Below, piece after piece: positions 10,228-18,844 of a stretch of 64,000 nucleotides of DNA. A program made the position numbers and the translations under genes. Source of the DNA: Bacteroidaceae bacterium (GTDB lineage: Bacteria > Bacteroidota > Bacteroidia > Bacteroidales > Barnesiellaceae_A). Location: the NCBI GenBank assembly GCA_017531985.1, contig JAFXJY010000004.1:35756-99755 (forward strand). Reading direction: 5' to 3'. The notes under the pieces were generated by a model that had not been told where the DNA came from, ran no database searches, and saw nothing but the letters and a program-made list of their open reading frames with translations. Each line of letters starts with the position of its first letter. Position 1 is the first letter of the stretch.

Positions 10228-11315
10228 ATCGTCTCAAAAAAACGTTGATATTCGCTCAACAACACATCCTGAGCATAACGTGTCTTGATCGTTCTGTGCA
10301 AGTTATCACGCAAGGCGTCATATTCGACATCCTTATTTTTTATCACTCGTTCCAGCAAGTGAGCGAGTGCATCCACATCGTTGACAGCAAAGAGATAACC
10401 ATCAACACCATCTGTAACATGCTCCGAGAAGCCTTCTATATCGGTTGCTATCACAGGCATACCATAATTATAGGCTACCATATGAGGACCACTCTGAGCT
10501 ACATTCTCATAGGGCAAAACAAGATAATGATGTGTTGCAAAAATATCGGGGATGTCCTCATCGGGGATGCGTTGCGGATTGAAGGTAACCGAATTACCCA
10601 ATTGCTTTATATCATCCTCATAGAGATGCTTATCTTCGCATGAGCCCAACACCGAGAGATGCGATCGGGCTCGTAAATCGTCCGACAGCCGAGCATATGC
10701 TTTCAGCAATATGTCGAGACGCTTATTTTGTTTCACATTACCGAAGAATAGCAATTGCACCTTGTCGGTTGGCAACTGTGCTTCGGGCGACGGCTTACCA
10801 TAGTCCTTCAACGACAAGGGAGTAGTGAGTATATTCTTACCACCATACATTGCCTCAAACTGTCGACGTGTATGCTGCGAAAAGATGTGCATGTTACGGT
10901 GGAACGCAAATACATATTTCAAGTATAGTTGCATCATACGCCTATTAGGCCAGCCGGGATACGACACTACATTATGTGCTGCATGCACCATCTTCCTGCG
11001 AGGCAGGTAGAAGTCGAGAACCGGATACATATAAGGCATCTCCATGGCATCTATGTAAATAATATCGGGAGAAAACGCCTTGATACGCCTTGCTATATCG
11101 GCATAAAATCCAATGCAACGAGGATTGCGACGACGGTAAGGCATCTTACATATGTGCATGGCACAATTGTGTGCTGCCTGCGGAATAGTGATCTTTCCAT
11201 CATTACCTTGCAACACATACCACTCTATCTCATAGTCATCCATCAACAGCGGTACGATGGGGAGATCTACATCGATAAAATAATCGGCCGTTATCCATGC
11301 TATTTTTTTTCGCAT
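10224..11315 (-). CDS. Glycosyltransferase (GT4-like)
   Basis: This 363-aa protein has GT-B architecture. The C-terminal half shows LLFFGNVKQNKRLDILLKAY near residue 188, the start of the nucleotide-binding domain, and YENVAQSGPHMVAYNYGMPV (about 270-289), a variant of the GT4 donor-binding loop with a single clear glutamate rather than the E-x7-E pair. It is the first gene of a two-gene minus-strand operon with the nitroreductase-like gene. A promoter lies just upstream at 11331-11362. It probably acts in the same glycan pathway as the plus-strand genes. Confidence 0.87.
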   Translation of the reverse strand: MRKKIAWITADYFIDVDLPIVPLLMDDYEIEWYVLQGNDGKITIPQAAHNCAMHICKMPYRRRNPRCIGFYADIARRIKAFSPDIIYIDAMEMPYMYPVLDFYLPRRKMVHAAHNVVSYPGWPNRRMMQLYLKYVFAFHRNMHIFSQHTRRQFEAMYGGKNILTTPLSLKDYGKPSPEAQLPTDKVQLLFFGNVKQNKRLDILLKAYARLSDDLRARSHLSVLGSCEDKHLYEDDIKQLGNSVTFNPQRIPDEDIPDIFATHHYLVLPYENVAQSGPHMVAYNYGMPVIATDIEGFSEHVTDGVDGYLFAVNDVDALAHLLERVIKNKDVEYDALRDNLHRTIKTRYAQDVLLSEYQRFFETI

Positions 11316-11330
11316 CGTCTCTTTTTTTTA

Positions 11331-11362
11331 CAAAGGTACAAATTTTAATCAATATCGCACAA
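11331..11362 (-). promoter_or_regulatory. Promoter for the minus-strand glycosyltransferase operon
   Basis: Read on the minus strand, TTG (11362-11360) is followed after 21 bp by the -7 element TACCTTTG (11338-11331). The start codon is at 11315, so the leader is about 10 nt or slightly less. The match to the Bacteroidota consensus is exact at -7. Confidence 0.65.
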
Positions 11363-11492
11363 TCTCAACCTACTATTAAAGCAAATTTTTACATAGGAAA
11401 AAAACTTTTAGCTCCACAACATTGTTCTGCAAGTACGGTTGTCTCATATGAACGACAGTCGCAATATTCATCTTTACCTAAAAAACTGTGTT

Positions 11493-12149
11493 ATGAAAAA
11501 GGCAATTCCCATTCTCATCATGGCAGTAACATTCATCGCCTGCCAGAAAGAGCCCGACCTCAACGAACTGTCGAGCGACCTGATCGTCTATACCAATTAC
11601 GACAAGAACCGCAACTTCGGAAAGTACTCAACGTATGCCATCCCCGACAGCATATTGTTACTCGACGACAAGGCCAAACCCACTTATTATAGTGCTGACG
11701 ACCCTCGCACCGTAGCCATTGTTCAAGCTATCAACAGCGAAATGAAAACTCGCGGCTATATCCGCACAGAAAGTACAGCCGATGCCGACTTGGGCATACA
11801 AGTAAGTTATGTAAAAGACACCAATACCATTGTATCATATGCCACAAACAATCCTTACTGGTGGTACGGGTACGACTACTATTGGCCGGGAAGTTACTGG
11901 AGTCCCTATTGGTGGGGATGGGGACCTTCCTATGCCTACCCCATCAGCTACACTTACACCATAGGTTCACTCATTATTGAGATTGTGGCTCTCGAAGATG
12001 CTAATGCCGCTACTAAAAAGATTCCTGTAATATGGACTGCCTACATGGCCGGTATATTGTCGAGCAACCAAATGAATCTGAACAGAACGGTTGCCGGTAT
12101 ATATCAAGCATTCGAACAGTCGCCCTACATCCTTGCCACCGTACAATAA
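11493..12149 (+). CDS. DUF4136 lipoprotein, copy A
   Basis: The start is placed at the ATG at 11493, because the next residues form a lipoprotein signal with lipobox FIAC (Cys17); an in-frame upstream extension to 11439 has no signal-like character. The mature part is a DUF4136 domain: the YTNYDKNRNFGKYSTYAIPD stretch near residues 30-50 and the RADADLGLQV-like motif (here ADADLGIQVSY) are family features. A tryptophan/tyrosine-rich segment (about 113-145, with repeated WWYGYDYYW-like clusters) is a striking low-complexity insert. DUF4136 proteins are outer-membrane-anchored and have no known biochemical role. It pairs with the barrel gene 58 bp downstream, and the pair is duplicated at 13524-14843. 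Confidence 0.88.
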   Translation: MKKAIPILIMAVTFIACQKEPDLNELSSDLIVYTNYDKNRNFGKYSTYAIPDSILLLDDKAKPTYYSADDPRTVAIVQAINSEMKTRGYIRTESTADADLGIQVSYVKDTNTIVSYATNNPYWWYGYDYYWPGSYWSPYWWGWGPSYAYPISYTYTIGSLIIEIVALEDANAATKKIPVIWTAYMAGILSSNQMNLNRTVAGIYQAFEQSPYILATVQ

Positions 12150-12207
12150 CGATGGACGACACAACACATGACAATACACCGATTACTTACATCAAAAAAA
12201 TACTGCA

Positions 12208-12834
12208 ATGAAAAATACTATCAAAGCTCTAAGCATCATGCTGCTTATCACCTCAATGGTTATCCCCTCGACAACCAATGCTCAGATACTCAAAGGTGGG
12301 TATTTCAATGTCGATTGGCAATTCAATGCTCCGGTAAGCAACGACTTTGCCAATGTAGCCAGCGGATGGGGTATGAACTTCGAAGGTGGATATTACATCA
12401 TACCTCAAATGTCACTCGGGTTATATATCTCTTACCACACCAACAACAAGTACATAGGCGAACAAGTGTTACACCTGAACAGTACCGAAAGCCTCTATGC
12501 CGACCAACAGCACTCCTTGTATCAAGTACCTTTCGGAATGGCTGCCCGTTGGCGTTTTATTGAAGAAGGCATGTGGGAACCCTATATCGGTGTCAAGCTC
12601 GGTGCCATGTATGCTCGCATGGAGTCGAACACACAAGTCTACACCTACTACGACAAGACGTGGGGATTCAACGTACAACCCGAGTTGGGACTCACCATCT
12701 ACCCCATGCGAATGACTCGTACCGGACTACATATAGCCATCTACTACAACTACTCGACCAACAAGAGTAAAGTCCTCACATACAACATCGATGGATACAA
12801 CAACATAGGGTTTCATGTAGGATTATCATTCTGA
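12208..12834 (+). CDS. Small outer-membrane beta-barrel protein, copy A
   Basis: This 208-aa protein has a Sec signal peptide (cleavage after about residue 25, at TNAQ) and then alternating aromatic strands ending in phenylalanine (GFHVGLSF), the C-terminal signature recognised by the BAM machinery. The size fits an eight-stranded OmpW/OmpX-like barrel. It follows the DUF4136 lipoprotein gene and has a clear paralogue at 14229-14843; both share GWGMNFEGGYY and SYHTNNKYIGEQ. The function is not known; a lipoprotein-barrel pair could form a surface complex, which is inference. Confidence 0.85.
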   Translation: MKNTIKALSIMLLITSMVIPSTTNAQILKGGYFNVDWQFNAPVSNDFANVASGWGMNFEGGYYIIPQMSLGLYISYHTNNKYIGEQVLHLNSTESLYADQQHSLYQVPFGMAARWRFIEEGMWEPYIGVKLGAMYARMESNTQVYTYYDKTWGFNVQPELGLTIYPMRMTRTGLHIAIYYNYSTNKSKVLTYNIDGYNNIGFHVGLSF

Positions 12835-12856
12835 CAATAAGGTCATTCCACATAAC

Positions 12857-12890
12857 AGAGGCTCTGTCATTGCAAACTGACAAAGCCTCT
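12857..12890. terminator. Terminator between convergent genes
   Basis: A 13-bp stem with one mismatch (AGAGGCTCTGTCA at 12857-12869 against TGACAAAGCCTCT at 12878-12890) encloses an 8-nt loop and is followed by TGTTTTA. It ends the barrel gene and could also serve the converging lipoprotein gene. Confidence 0.75.
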
Positions 12891-12939
12891 TGTTTTATGT
12901 CTTGGAAAAAGTGAGATGGAAAAGTGCCTGTTCCTACAC

Positions 12940-13341
12940 TTATTCATCGCTCACATAATAATTATAGATCTCAATGATAGAAGTTGAAACATTTTCACCA
13001 CTGGTATTATATTCACATTTCAATATCTCCACATAGCCATTCCATGAGGGATGATTCTTTTTATGGGATTGATATACGGCATTACATACTCTTTTGATAG
13101 CATTATCTGCCGGTCTTTCCATAAGTCCATCGCCAAACACCGCGATGATTGCATCCTTGTATTCGGATACAGCACACTCAACGCCAAGGGTATCATCTGA
13201 CGACTGATAGGCTGTTATTTGACCACTGGCTTTGTATGAATAAAAACTTGGCGGCTCATTGTTAATACAAGAAGTCATATACGTTGCCATGAACGCCAAA
13301 CAGATAAAAGTCCATTGTATCTTTAATTTTTTTAGTCTCAT
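12940..13341 (-). CDS. Hypothetical lipoprotein
   Basis: This 133-aa protein has a basic N-terminus, a hydrophobic stretch and the lipobox YMTSC (Cys25), so it should be a lipoprotein. The mature part contains no motif I recognise. It includes GQITAYQSSDDTL and ends in a short aromatic tail (IYNYYVSDE). It is on the opposite strand to, and lies between, the two DUF4136-barrel cassettes. A good promoter lies upstream at 13403-13432. The coding region is real judging by the signal, promoter and terminator, but no function can be given. Confidence 0.72.
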   Translation of the reverse strand: MRLKKLKIQWTFICLAFMATYMTSCINNEPPSFYSYKASGQITAYQSSDDTLGVECAVSEYKDAIIAVFGDGLMERPADNAIKRVCNAVYQSHKKNHPSWNGYVEILKCEYNTSGENVSTSIIEIYNYYVSDE

Positions 13342-13402
13342 GATATTATAGTTCTATCATTAATTTATCAGAAAATGATTATTTCTTTTTCACTCTCAAC
13401 GA

Positions 13403-13432
13403 CAAAGTTATACAAAAAAGGCGGAATACCAA
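13403..13432 (-). promoter_or_regulatory. Promoter for the hypothetical lipoprotein gene
   Basis: On the minus strand TTG (13432-13430) precedes TAACTTTG (13410-13403) by 19 bp. The start codon lies about 60 nt downstream at 13341. This promoter is divergent from the one at 13464-13471, so the two may share regulation. Confidence 0.72.
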
Positions 13433-13463
13433 TTATTATGCTTTTATTTTCAAAATTAAATAC

Positions 13464-13471
13464 TATCTTTG
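13464..13471 (+). promoter_or_regulatory. Promoter -7 element for cassette B
   Basis: The perfect -7 element TATCTTTG is 52 bp before the ATG at 13524. The -33 region is T-rich (TTTT at 13442-13445) without a clear TTG, so it is a weaker match than its divergent neighbour. Confidence 0.6.
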
Positions 13472-13523
13472 CAAAATAACACCGAATAACATAACTTATT
13501 AAAAACACCAAATAACACCAACT

Positions 13524-14183
13524 ATGATAAAAAAAACGCTACCCCTATTGGCAATAATCATCGCCTTAACAGCCTGCCAGAAAGCCCCCGACACAACACA
13601 ACTATCGAACGACTTGATGGTATATACCCACTACGACAACAACTGCGACTTCTCACAATACAGCACATTCTATGTTCCCGACAGCCTCTTGATGCTCGAT
13701 AATCGTTCCGATGAACCCATATATTACACCAAGAGCGATCCCCGTGCGGCCAATATATTGAAAGCCTATGAGGATGAAATGAAAGCTCGCGGATACACTG
13801 AGGTTGCCAATCGTGCCGATGCCGACCTCGGCTTGCAAGTATCATACATCAAGAACACAAGTACATATATTGGATACAACTATCCATGGTGGTGGTACGA
13901 CTTCTATTACTATTGGCCATTCGCCTATTGGGATCCATTCTACATCGACTGGTATCCCTATTATCCCTACCCCGTCACCTACTCCTACACCGTCAATACT
14001 CTCACTGCCGAGATTATCGATCTAAAAAATGTCGATAGCAACAATAAACACATCCCCTTCGTGTGGACAAGTTATATAGCCGGTATGGAGACAAGCAACC
14101 AGATAAATATCTCTCGGGCATTAGCCGGTATATACCAATCATTCGAGCAGTCGCCCTACATCAACAAGACCTCTCGTCAATAA
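13524..14183 (+). CDS. DUF4136 lipoprotein, copy B
   Basis: This 219-aa protein is a close paralogue of the protein encoded at 11493-12149. It has lipobox LTAC (Cys18), followed by QKAPDTTQLSNDLMVYTHYD, which matches the copy A pattern. ADADLGLQVSYI is conserved, and the aromatic segment (WWWYDFYYYW, about residues 122-150) is present but diverged. The C-terminus (AGIYQSFEQSPYI) is almost identical to copy A. It is the first gene of a cassette with the barrel gene 45 bp downstream. Confidence 0.9.
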   Translation: MIKKTLPLLAIIIALTACQKAPDTTQLSNDLMVYTHYDNNCDFSQYSTFYVPDSLLMLDNRSDEPIYYTKSDPRAANILKAYEDEMKARGYTEVANRADADLGLQVSYIKNTSTYIGYNYPWWWYDFYYYWPFAYWDPFYIDWYPYYPYPVTYSYTVNTLTAEIIDLKNVDSNNKHIPFVWTSYIAGMETSNQINISRALAGIYQSFEQSPYINKTSRQ

Positions 14184-14228
14184 TCCGTCGGTCAAACGCT
14201 ATATTAACCCATCATAAATATTACCCAA

Positions 14229-14843
14229 ATGAAACACATATATAAGACCCTCGCCACTGTGGCAGCCATTGCATTTTCTATGACATGTAATGCACAAGTA
14301 TTCAAGCCCACTTACTTCAATATCGACTGGCAGTTCAACGGCACGTTGGAAAACTATGCCGACACTCCAAGTGGTTGGGGTATGAACTTCGAAGGAGGAT
14401 ATTATGCAACCGATAAACTCGCCGTAGGATTGTTCGTATCATACCACACCAACAACAAGTACATCGGTGAGCAACTCATACACATCAATGATAACAGCGA
14501 CCTATACACCGATCAGATTCACACCCTTTACCAGATACCATTCGGTGCATTACTCAAATATCGCTTTGTCGAAGACAAGATGTTCGAACCTTACGCCACA
14601 GTAAAACTGGGAACTATGTACTCACGCATGTCATCCACCACACAAGTACTCGAATTTTACGACGAAGCATGGGGATTCCATGTTCAACCCGAAATCGGAT
14701 TCTCTGTTTTCCCTTCGGCACACAATCGCTTCGGTCTGCATGTGGGCATGTATTACAGCTATTCAACCAATAGCACTCACTGTCTATCATACACCCTTAA
14801 CGGATACAACAATATCGGTTTCCATGTAGGTATTACATTCTAA
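14229..14843 (+). CDS. Small outer-membrane beta-barrel protein, copy B
   Basis: This 204-aa protein has a signal peptide cleaved near residue 22 (TCNAQ) and a C-terminal BAM-type signature (GFHVGITF). It shares its overall length, GWGMNFEGGYY, SYHTNNKYIGEQ and the end GYNNIGFHVG with copy A (12208-12834), so the pair arose by duplication. It is followed by a strong hairpin terminator. Confidence 0.86.
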   Translation: MKHIYKTLATVAAIAFSMTCNAQVFKPTYFNIDWQFNGTLENYADTPSGWGMNFEGGYYATDKLAVGLFVSYHTNNKYIGEQLIHINDNSDLYTDQIHTLYQIPFGALLKYRFVEDKMFEPYATVKLGTMYSRMSSTTQVLEFYDEAWGFHVQPEIGFSVFPSAHNRFGLHVGMYYSYSTNSTHCLSYTLNGYNNIGFHVGITF

Positions 14844-14865
14844 ACCAAGTCTTTCAATCACACAC

Positions 14866-14895
14866 CTGAGGCTGCATCTTACGATGCAGCCTCAG
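14866..14895 (+). terminator. Terminator of cassette B
   Basis: A perfect 13-bp stem (14866-14878 with 14883-14895) encloses the 4-nt loop TTAC. There is no T-tract, which is common for Bacteroidota terminators. Confidence 0.75.
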
Positions 14896-15159
14896 TAAAT
14901 ATACACAACACTATAATCGCATATCCCACAGACACCCTCTTTCACACACACTCACCCTGCGACTACTGCTCGTGCCATGTATTAGGATTGGACAACAATG
15001 ATGAGAGCGGATGCCGGCGAGACAATTTATGCCCCAATACACCTCGTCAAGAGTCGGTGAGGGCATTCTCTGTGTATGATATTCCAGCAGATAACTCATC
15101 ATCAACAGACGATGATAAAAAAAACAGGGCGAAAAGGCTATTAATATGTAGCAATTTTG
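14896..15159. other. Intergenic stretch without a recognised gene
   Basis: Between the terminator at 14866-14895 and the promoter at 15160 there is about 260 bp in which I see no gene with a credible start, signal peptide or homology, and no further repeat. Confidence 0.5.
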
Positions 15160-15167
15160 TACATTTG
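15160..15167 (+). promoter_or_regulatory. Promoter -7 element of ilvA
   Basis: TACATTTG matches TAnnTTTG exactly and lies 37 bp before the ATG. No good -33 element is present at the expected distance. Confidence 0.5.
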
Positions 15168-15204
15168 CACATTGAAAATAAACATCACCTAAATACAGAA
15201 AAAC

Positions 15205-16386
15205 ATGCTTACAATTGACCAAATTCGTCACGCATCGGAAGTACTGAGTAGTGTTGTACGACGCACCGACATGATAAAAGCACCTCGTATCAACTGCGAA
15301 AGTGAAATATATCTCAAAACCGAGAACTTGCAAGTAACCGGTTCGTTCAAAGTAAGAGGAGCTTACTACAAAATATCGCAACTTACCGATGAAGAGAAAC
15401 AACGTGGTGTAATAGCCTGCTCGGCTGGTAATCACGCACAAGGTGTAGCCTTGGGTGCTACCAAGAACGGAATCAAATCACTCATCTGCCTTCCCGCCGG
15501 TGCTCCCATTTCGAAAATAGAAGCTACCAAACGTCTCGGTGCCGAGATATGCCTTGTGAATGGTGTCTACGATGATGCCTACGCCAAGGCTATTGAACTG
15601 AAAGAGAAACACGGATATACGTTTGTTCACCCATTCGACGATGAGTTGGTTATAGCCGGACAAGGCACCATCGGTCTTGAAATATTAGAACAACTCCCCG
15701 ACGTAGAAGCTGTTATCGTACCCATCGGTGGCGGTGGTCTCATTTCGGGTGTAGCATTCGCCTTGAAAACATTGCGTCCCGACATTAAAATATACGGTGT
15801 GCAAGCTGCCGGAGCTCCCAGCATGGAAGTATCGGTAAAAGAGAAGAAAATAATCCGTCTCCCATCAGTATCGACTATTGCCGATGGTATAGCGGTAAAA
15901 GAACCCGGAGTCAACACATTTGAATATTGCAGCAAATATGTCGATGAGATAGTATCCATCACCGACGAAGAGGTAGCAAGTGCCATTCTTGCCCTTATCG
16001 AACAACACAAGATAGTAGCCGAAGGTGCGGGTGCTATTGCCGTAGCTGCTGCTATGCTCAACAAGTTCCCCATCAAAGGCAAAAAGACAGTGTGCCTTGT
16101 GTCGGGTGGTAACGTCGATGTTCCCATTCTATCACGAGTTGTCAAGACAGGTCTTGCTCACGATGGCCGTTCATGTTCGCTCCATGTCGAGTTGCCCAAC
16201 AAGCCCGGCAAACTGCGTGCCATCCTCGAAATCATTGCCGAGCAAGGTGCCAATGTATTGAAAATCAACCTTAAAGATAGTTCGGTAAATGGTGGATATG
16301 TAGAGCTTCGCCTTGAAACTCGCAACCACGCACATATCGAAGATATACGCAAGGCACTGACCGAGAACGGATACGTTATTGCATAA
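15205..16386 (+). CDS. ilvA: Threonine ammonia-lyase (threonine dehydratase)
   Basis: This PLP enzyme converts threonine to 2-oxobutanoate and ammonia, the first step toward isoleucine. The PLP lysine is Lys49 in TGSFKVRGA, and the phosphate-binding glycine loop is PIGGGGLISG (about residues 173-182). Residues about 320-393 form a single ACT domain (LHVELPNKPGKLRAILEII). The 393-aa form with one ACT domain is the medium-length class; it differs from the 500-aa biosynthetic IlvA with two ACT-like units, so a catabolic role (TdcB-like) is also possible. It stands alone, with a promoter just upstream and two hairpins downstream. Confidence 0.93.
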   Translation: MLTIDQIRHASEVLSSVVRRTDMIKAPRINCESEIYLKTENLQVTGSFKVRGAYYKISQLTDEEKQRGVIACSAGNHAQGVALGATKNGIKSLICLPAGAPISKIEATKRLGAEICLVNGVYDDAYAKAIELKEKHGYTFVHPFDDELVIAGQGTIGLEILEQLPDVEAVIVPIGGGGLISGVAFALKTLRPDIKIYGVQAAGAPSMEVSVKEKKIIRLPSVSTIADGIAVKEPGVNTFEYCSKYVDEIVSITDEEVASAILALIEQHKIVAEGAGAIAVAAAMLNKFPIKGKKTVCLVSGGNVDVPILSRVVKTGLAHDGRSCSLHVELPNKPGKLRAILEIIAEQGANVLKINLKDSSVNGGYVELRLETRNHAHIEDIRKALTENGYVIA

Positions 16387-16403
16387 CCACACACACGATG
16401 TAA

Positions 16404-16422
16404 GCAAGCCCTTGGGGCTTGC
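16404..16422 (+). terminator. Hairpin after ilvA
   Basis: GCAAGCCC (16404-16411) pairs perfectly with GGGCTTGC (16415-16422) around a 3-nt loop. It lies 18 bp after the ilvA stop and probably ends that transcript. Confidence 0.6.
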
Positions 16423-16438
16423 CATGTACAGTATAATG

Positions 16439-16474
16439 CAAGGGTTGCTCCTATTCAAGAGGTTGCAACCCTTG
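16439..16474. repeat. Second inverted repeat before the small gene
   Basis: A perfect 10-bp inverted repeat (CAAGGGTTGC at 16439-16448 and GCAACCCTTG at 16465-16474) has a 16-nt spacer. It may be a further terminator for ilvA or a structure in the leader of the small gene at 16505; the sequence does not decide between these. Confidence 0.5.
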
Positions 16475-16504
16475 ATTCTATACAGAGACCAACAAGACAA
16501 TCAT

Positions 16505-16690
16505 ATGGCTGATAATTTTCTCGAAAAACAATATGCCGAATATCAAGCACGCAAGGCAGCACAAGAGCAAGCCCGTCGCAAGGCATGGCAGAAAAAGATG
16601 AAAGAATATAAATCACGTCTTGCTGCTCAGAAACAACAGTCGACCGACAGTGAAGGCAAGGAAGCACCATCCGACCCGGAAGTCCAATAA
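16505..16690 (+). CDS. Small, highly charged helical protein
   Basis: The ATG at 16505 gives a 61-aa protein starting MADNFLEKQYAEYQARKAAQ. Nearly all of residues 6-45 are Lys, Arg, Glu, Gln and Ala, so a single long charged helix is expected. Small proteins beginning MADNxLEKK/R occur in Bacteroidota; I recognise this pattern but know no function for it. An in-frame extension up to 16379 runs across the hairpin region and is unlikely to be coding. Confidence 0.6.
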   Translation: MADNFLEKQYAEYQARKAAQEQARRKAWQKKMKEYKSRLAAQKQQSTDSEGKEAPSDPEVQ

Positions 16691-16822
16691 GCAACTTGTG
16701 CAGCCACTTTAACCACAACCTCAACCGACCAAATAGTTTACAATAGCTTTGTTCATCGACACAACAAACAGAACAGTGCAAAAAGTTTAAGCAAGTATGC
16801 ATGTTATTCTCAAAATTATTAC

Positions 16823-16830
16823 TAAATTTG
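16823..16830 (+). promoter_or_regulatory. Promoter -7 element of the prfA-pyrF genes
   Basis: TAAATTTG is an exact TAnnTTTG match, 22 bp before the prfA start. The -33 region is not recognisable. Confidence 0.5.
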
Positions 16831-16852
16831 TAAACAAATCAATGTCTACAAA

Positions 16853-17962
16853 ATGAGTCATAATTCATTACTCAATAAACTTAAAGACCTGCAATTACGG
16901 TTTGAAGAGGTAGGAACTCTTATAACCGACCCGGCAGTCATATCCGACCAACGTCGCTATGTTAAACTGACCAAAGAATATAGCGACTTAGAAAAAATCA
17001 ATAATGCCACCATCCGTTATGAGCGTCTGCTGAATAGCATAGCCGAAGCTCGTGAAATATTGGAAGATGAGAATGACCCCGAAATGCGAAACATGGCCAA
17101 GGAGGAACTCGATAGTTGTACAATCCAAATACCCGATATGGAGGAGGAGATAAAACTACTACTCGTACCTGCCGATCCGGAGGATAGCAAGAATGCCATT
17201 GTCGAGATACGCGGAGGCACAGGAGGTGACGAGGCAGCCATTTTTGCCGGAGACCTATTCCGCATGTATTCGAAATATTGCGAAACCAAAGGGTGGAATC
17301 TGAGTGTATCGAGCTACAACGAAGGCACATCGGGCGGTTACAAAGAAATCATATTTGCCGTAAGCGGTGACAACGTCTATGGCACTATGAAATATGAGAG
17401 CGGAGTACATCGCGTACAACGAGTACCCGCCACCGAGACACAAGGTCGTGTACACACCTCTGCCGCCACCGTAGCCGTCCTGCCCGAGGCCGAAGAGTTT
17501 GATGTGGAAATCAACGAAGGCGAAATCAAGTGGGACACCTTCCGCTCAGGAGGTGCCGGAGGACAGAATGTCAATAAGGTAGAATCGGGAGTGCGTCTGA
17601 GATATGTGTGGCGTAATCCCAATACCGGAGTGTCGGAAGAGATTCTCATAGAATGTACCGAGACCCGTGACCAACCCAAGAACAAAGAGCGTGCCTTGTC
17701 GCGACTGCGTACGTTTATCTACGATAAAGAACATCAGAAGTATATCGACGATATAGCAGCCCGACGCAAAACAATGGTGTCGACCGGCGACCGCAGTGCC
17801 AAAATACGCACCTACAACTACCCACAAGGTCGCATTACCGACCATCGCATAGGCTACACCATCTATAATCTACCGGCATTCATGGATGGCGATATACAAG
17901 ATTGCATTGACCATCTTATAGTTGCCGAAAATGCCGAGCGACTGAAAGAAAGCGAATTATAA
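16853..17962 (+). CDS. prfA: Peptide chain release factor 1
   Basis: This 369-aa protein ends translation at UAA and UAG. The catalytic GGQ motif is at Gly236-Gly237-Gln238 within GGAGGQNVNKVES. The stop-codon-recognition tripeptide is Pro192-Ala193-Thr194 (the PxT class), which marks RF1; RF2 would have SPF here. The N-terminal helical domain and overall length are standard. PyrF starts 29 bp downstream, so the two are likely co-transcribed. No in-frame UGA-dependent frameshift, as in RF2 genes, is present. Confidence 0.97.
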   Translation: MSHNSLLNKLKDLQLRFEEVGTLITDPAVISDQRRYVKLTKEYSDLEKINNATIRYERLLNSIAEAREILEDENDPEMRNMAKEELDSCTIQIPDMEEEIKLLLVPADPEDSKNAIVEIRGGTGGDEAAIFAGDLFRMYSKYCETKGWNLSVSSYNEGTSGGYKEIIFAVSGDNVYGTMKYESGVHRVQRVPATETQGRVHTSAATVAVLPEAEEFDVEINEGEIKWDTFRSGGAGGQNVNKVESGVRLRYVWRNPNTGVSEEILIECTETRDQPKNKERALSRLRTFIYDKEHQKYIDDIAARRKTMVSTGDRSAKIRTYNYPQGRITDHRIGYTIYNLPAFMDGDIQDCIDHLIVAENAERLKESEL

Positions 17963-17991
17963 TAATGTAAAACATAAATTTATCACACACG

Positions 17992-18822
17992 ATGAACTGC
18001 AAAGAATTATTTGAAAATATCCGCCGCAAGAAGTCATTCTTGTGTGTAGGTCTTGACACCGACATCCGCAAAATCCCCGCCCATCTGCAAGAGCGGGAGG
18101 ATGCTATATTTGCATTCAACAAAGCCATTATCGATGCAACCGCCGACCTGTGTGTTGCATATAAACCCAACTTGGCCTTCTACGAAAGCCTCGGACTCAA
18201 AGGCTGGCAAGCTTTTGAAGATACCGTCAGATACATCCGCAATAACTACCCCGATATGCTCATCATTGCCGATGCCAAACGAGGTGACATAGGTAACACA
18301 AGCGAAATGTATGCTCGCAGTTTCTTTGAACATTTAGACATTCATGCCGTAACCGTGGCACCTTACATGGGAGAGGATAGTGTCAAGCCATTCCTCAATT
18401 ACGATAATCGCTGGGTTATCGTATTGGGACTTACTTCCAACAAGGGTTCGCACGACTTCCAACTCACAGCCGATGCCAACGGCGAACGTCTCTTTGAGAA
18501 AGTGTTGCGAGTAGCACAAACATGGGGTACTACCGACAACATGATGTTTGTGGTAGGTGCCACACAAGGCTCACTCTTCGAGGACATACGCCGTGTAGCC
18601 CCCGAACACTTCCTACTCGTACCCGGCGTAGGTGCCCAAGGTGGCAGCCTCAGCGAAGTAGCCAAGTATGGTATGAACAACCATTGCGGACTCATTGTAA
18701 ATTCTTCTCGCCAGATTATATATGCTGACGGATCAGAAAATTTTGCTCAGGCCGCTCGACAACAAGCCTTGATGGTGCAACAGGAAATGGAACAGTTACT
18801 TAAAGAGAGAAATATTATATAA
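17992..18822 (+). CDS. pyrF: Orotidine-5'-phosphate decarboxylase
   Basis: This enzyme makes UMP from OMP, the last step of pyrimidine synthesis. The catalytic motif DAKRGD lies at residues 94-99, with Lys96 the proton donor. [10 protein letters not shown] near residue 15 is the substrate-binding start. The 276-aa size fits the longer class found in Bacteroidota and mycobacteria, compared with about 240 aa in Escherichia coli. It follows prfA and precedes the rubrerythrin gene by 22 bp. Confidence 0.96.
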   Translation: MNCKELFENIRRKKSFLCVGLDTDIRKIPAHLQEREDAIFAFNKAIIDATADLCVAYKPNLAFYESLGLKGWQAFEDTVRYIRNNYPDMLIIADAKRGDIGNTSEMYARSFFEHLDIHAVTVAPYMGEDSVKPFLNYDNRWVIVLGLTSNKGSHDFQLTADANGERLFEKVLRVAQTWGTTDNMMFVVGATQGSLFEDIRRVAPEHFLLVPGVGAQGGSLSEVAKYGMNNHCGLIVNSSRQIIYADGSENFAQAARQQALMVQQEMEQLLKERNII

Positions 18823-18844
18823 CTCAAAAAAAAAGAATAAAATT

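Noticed and set aside
10023..10643. 206-codon frame opposite the nitroreductase and glycosyltransferase genes
   Set aside because: It spans the junction of two well-supported minus-strand genes and lacks any domain.
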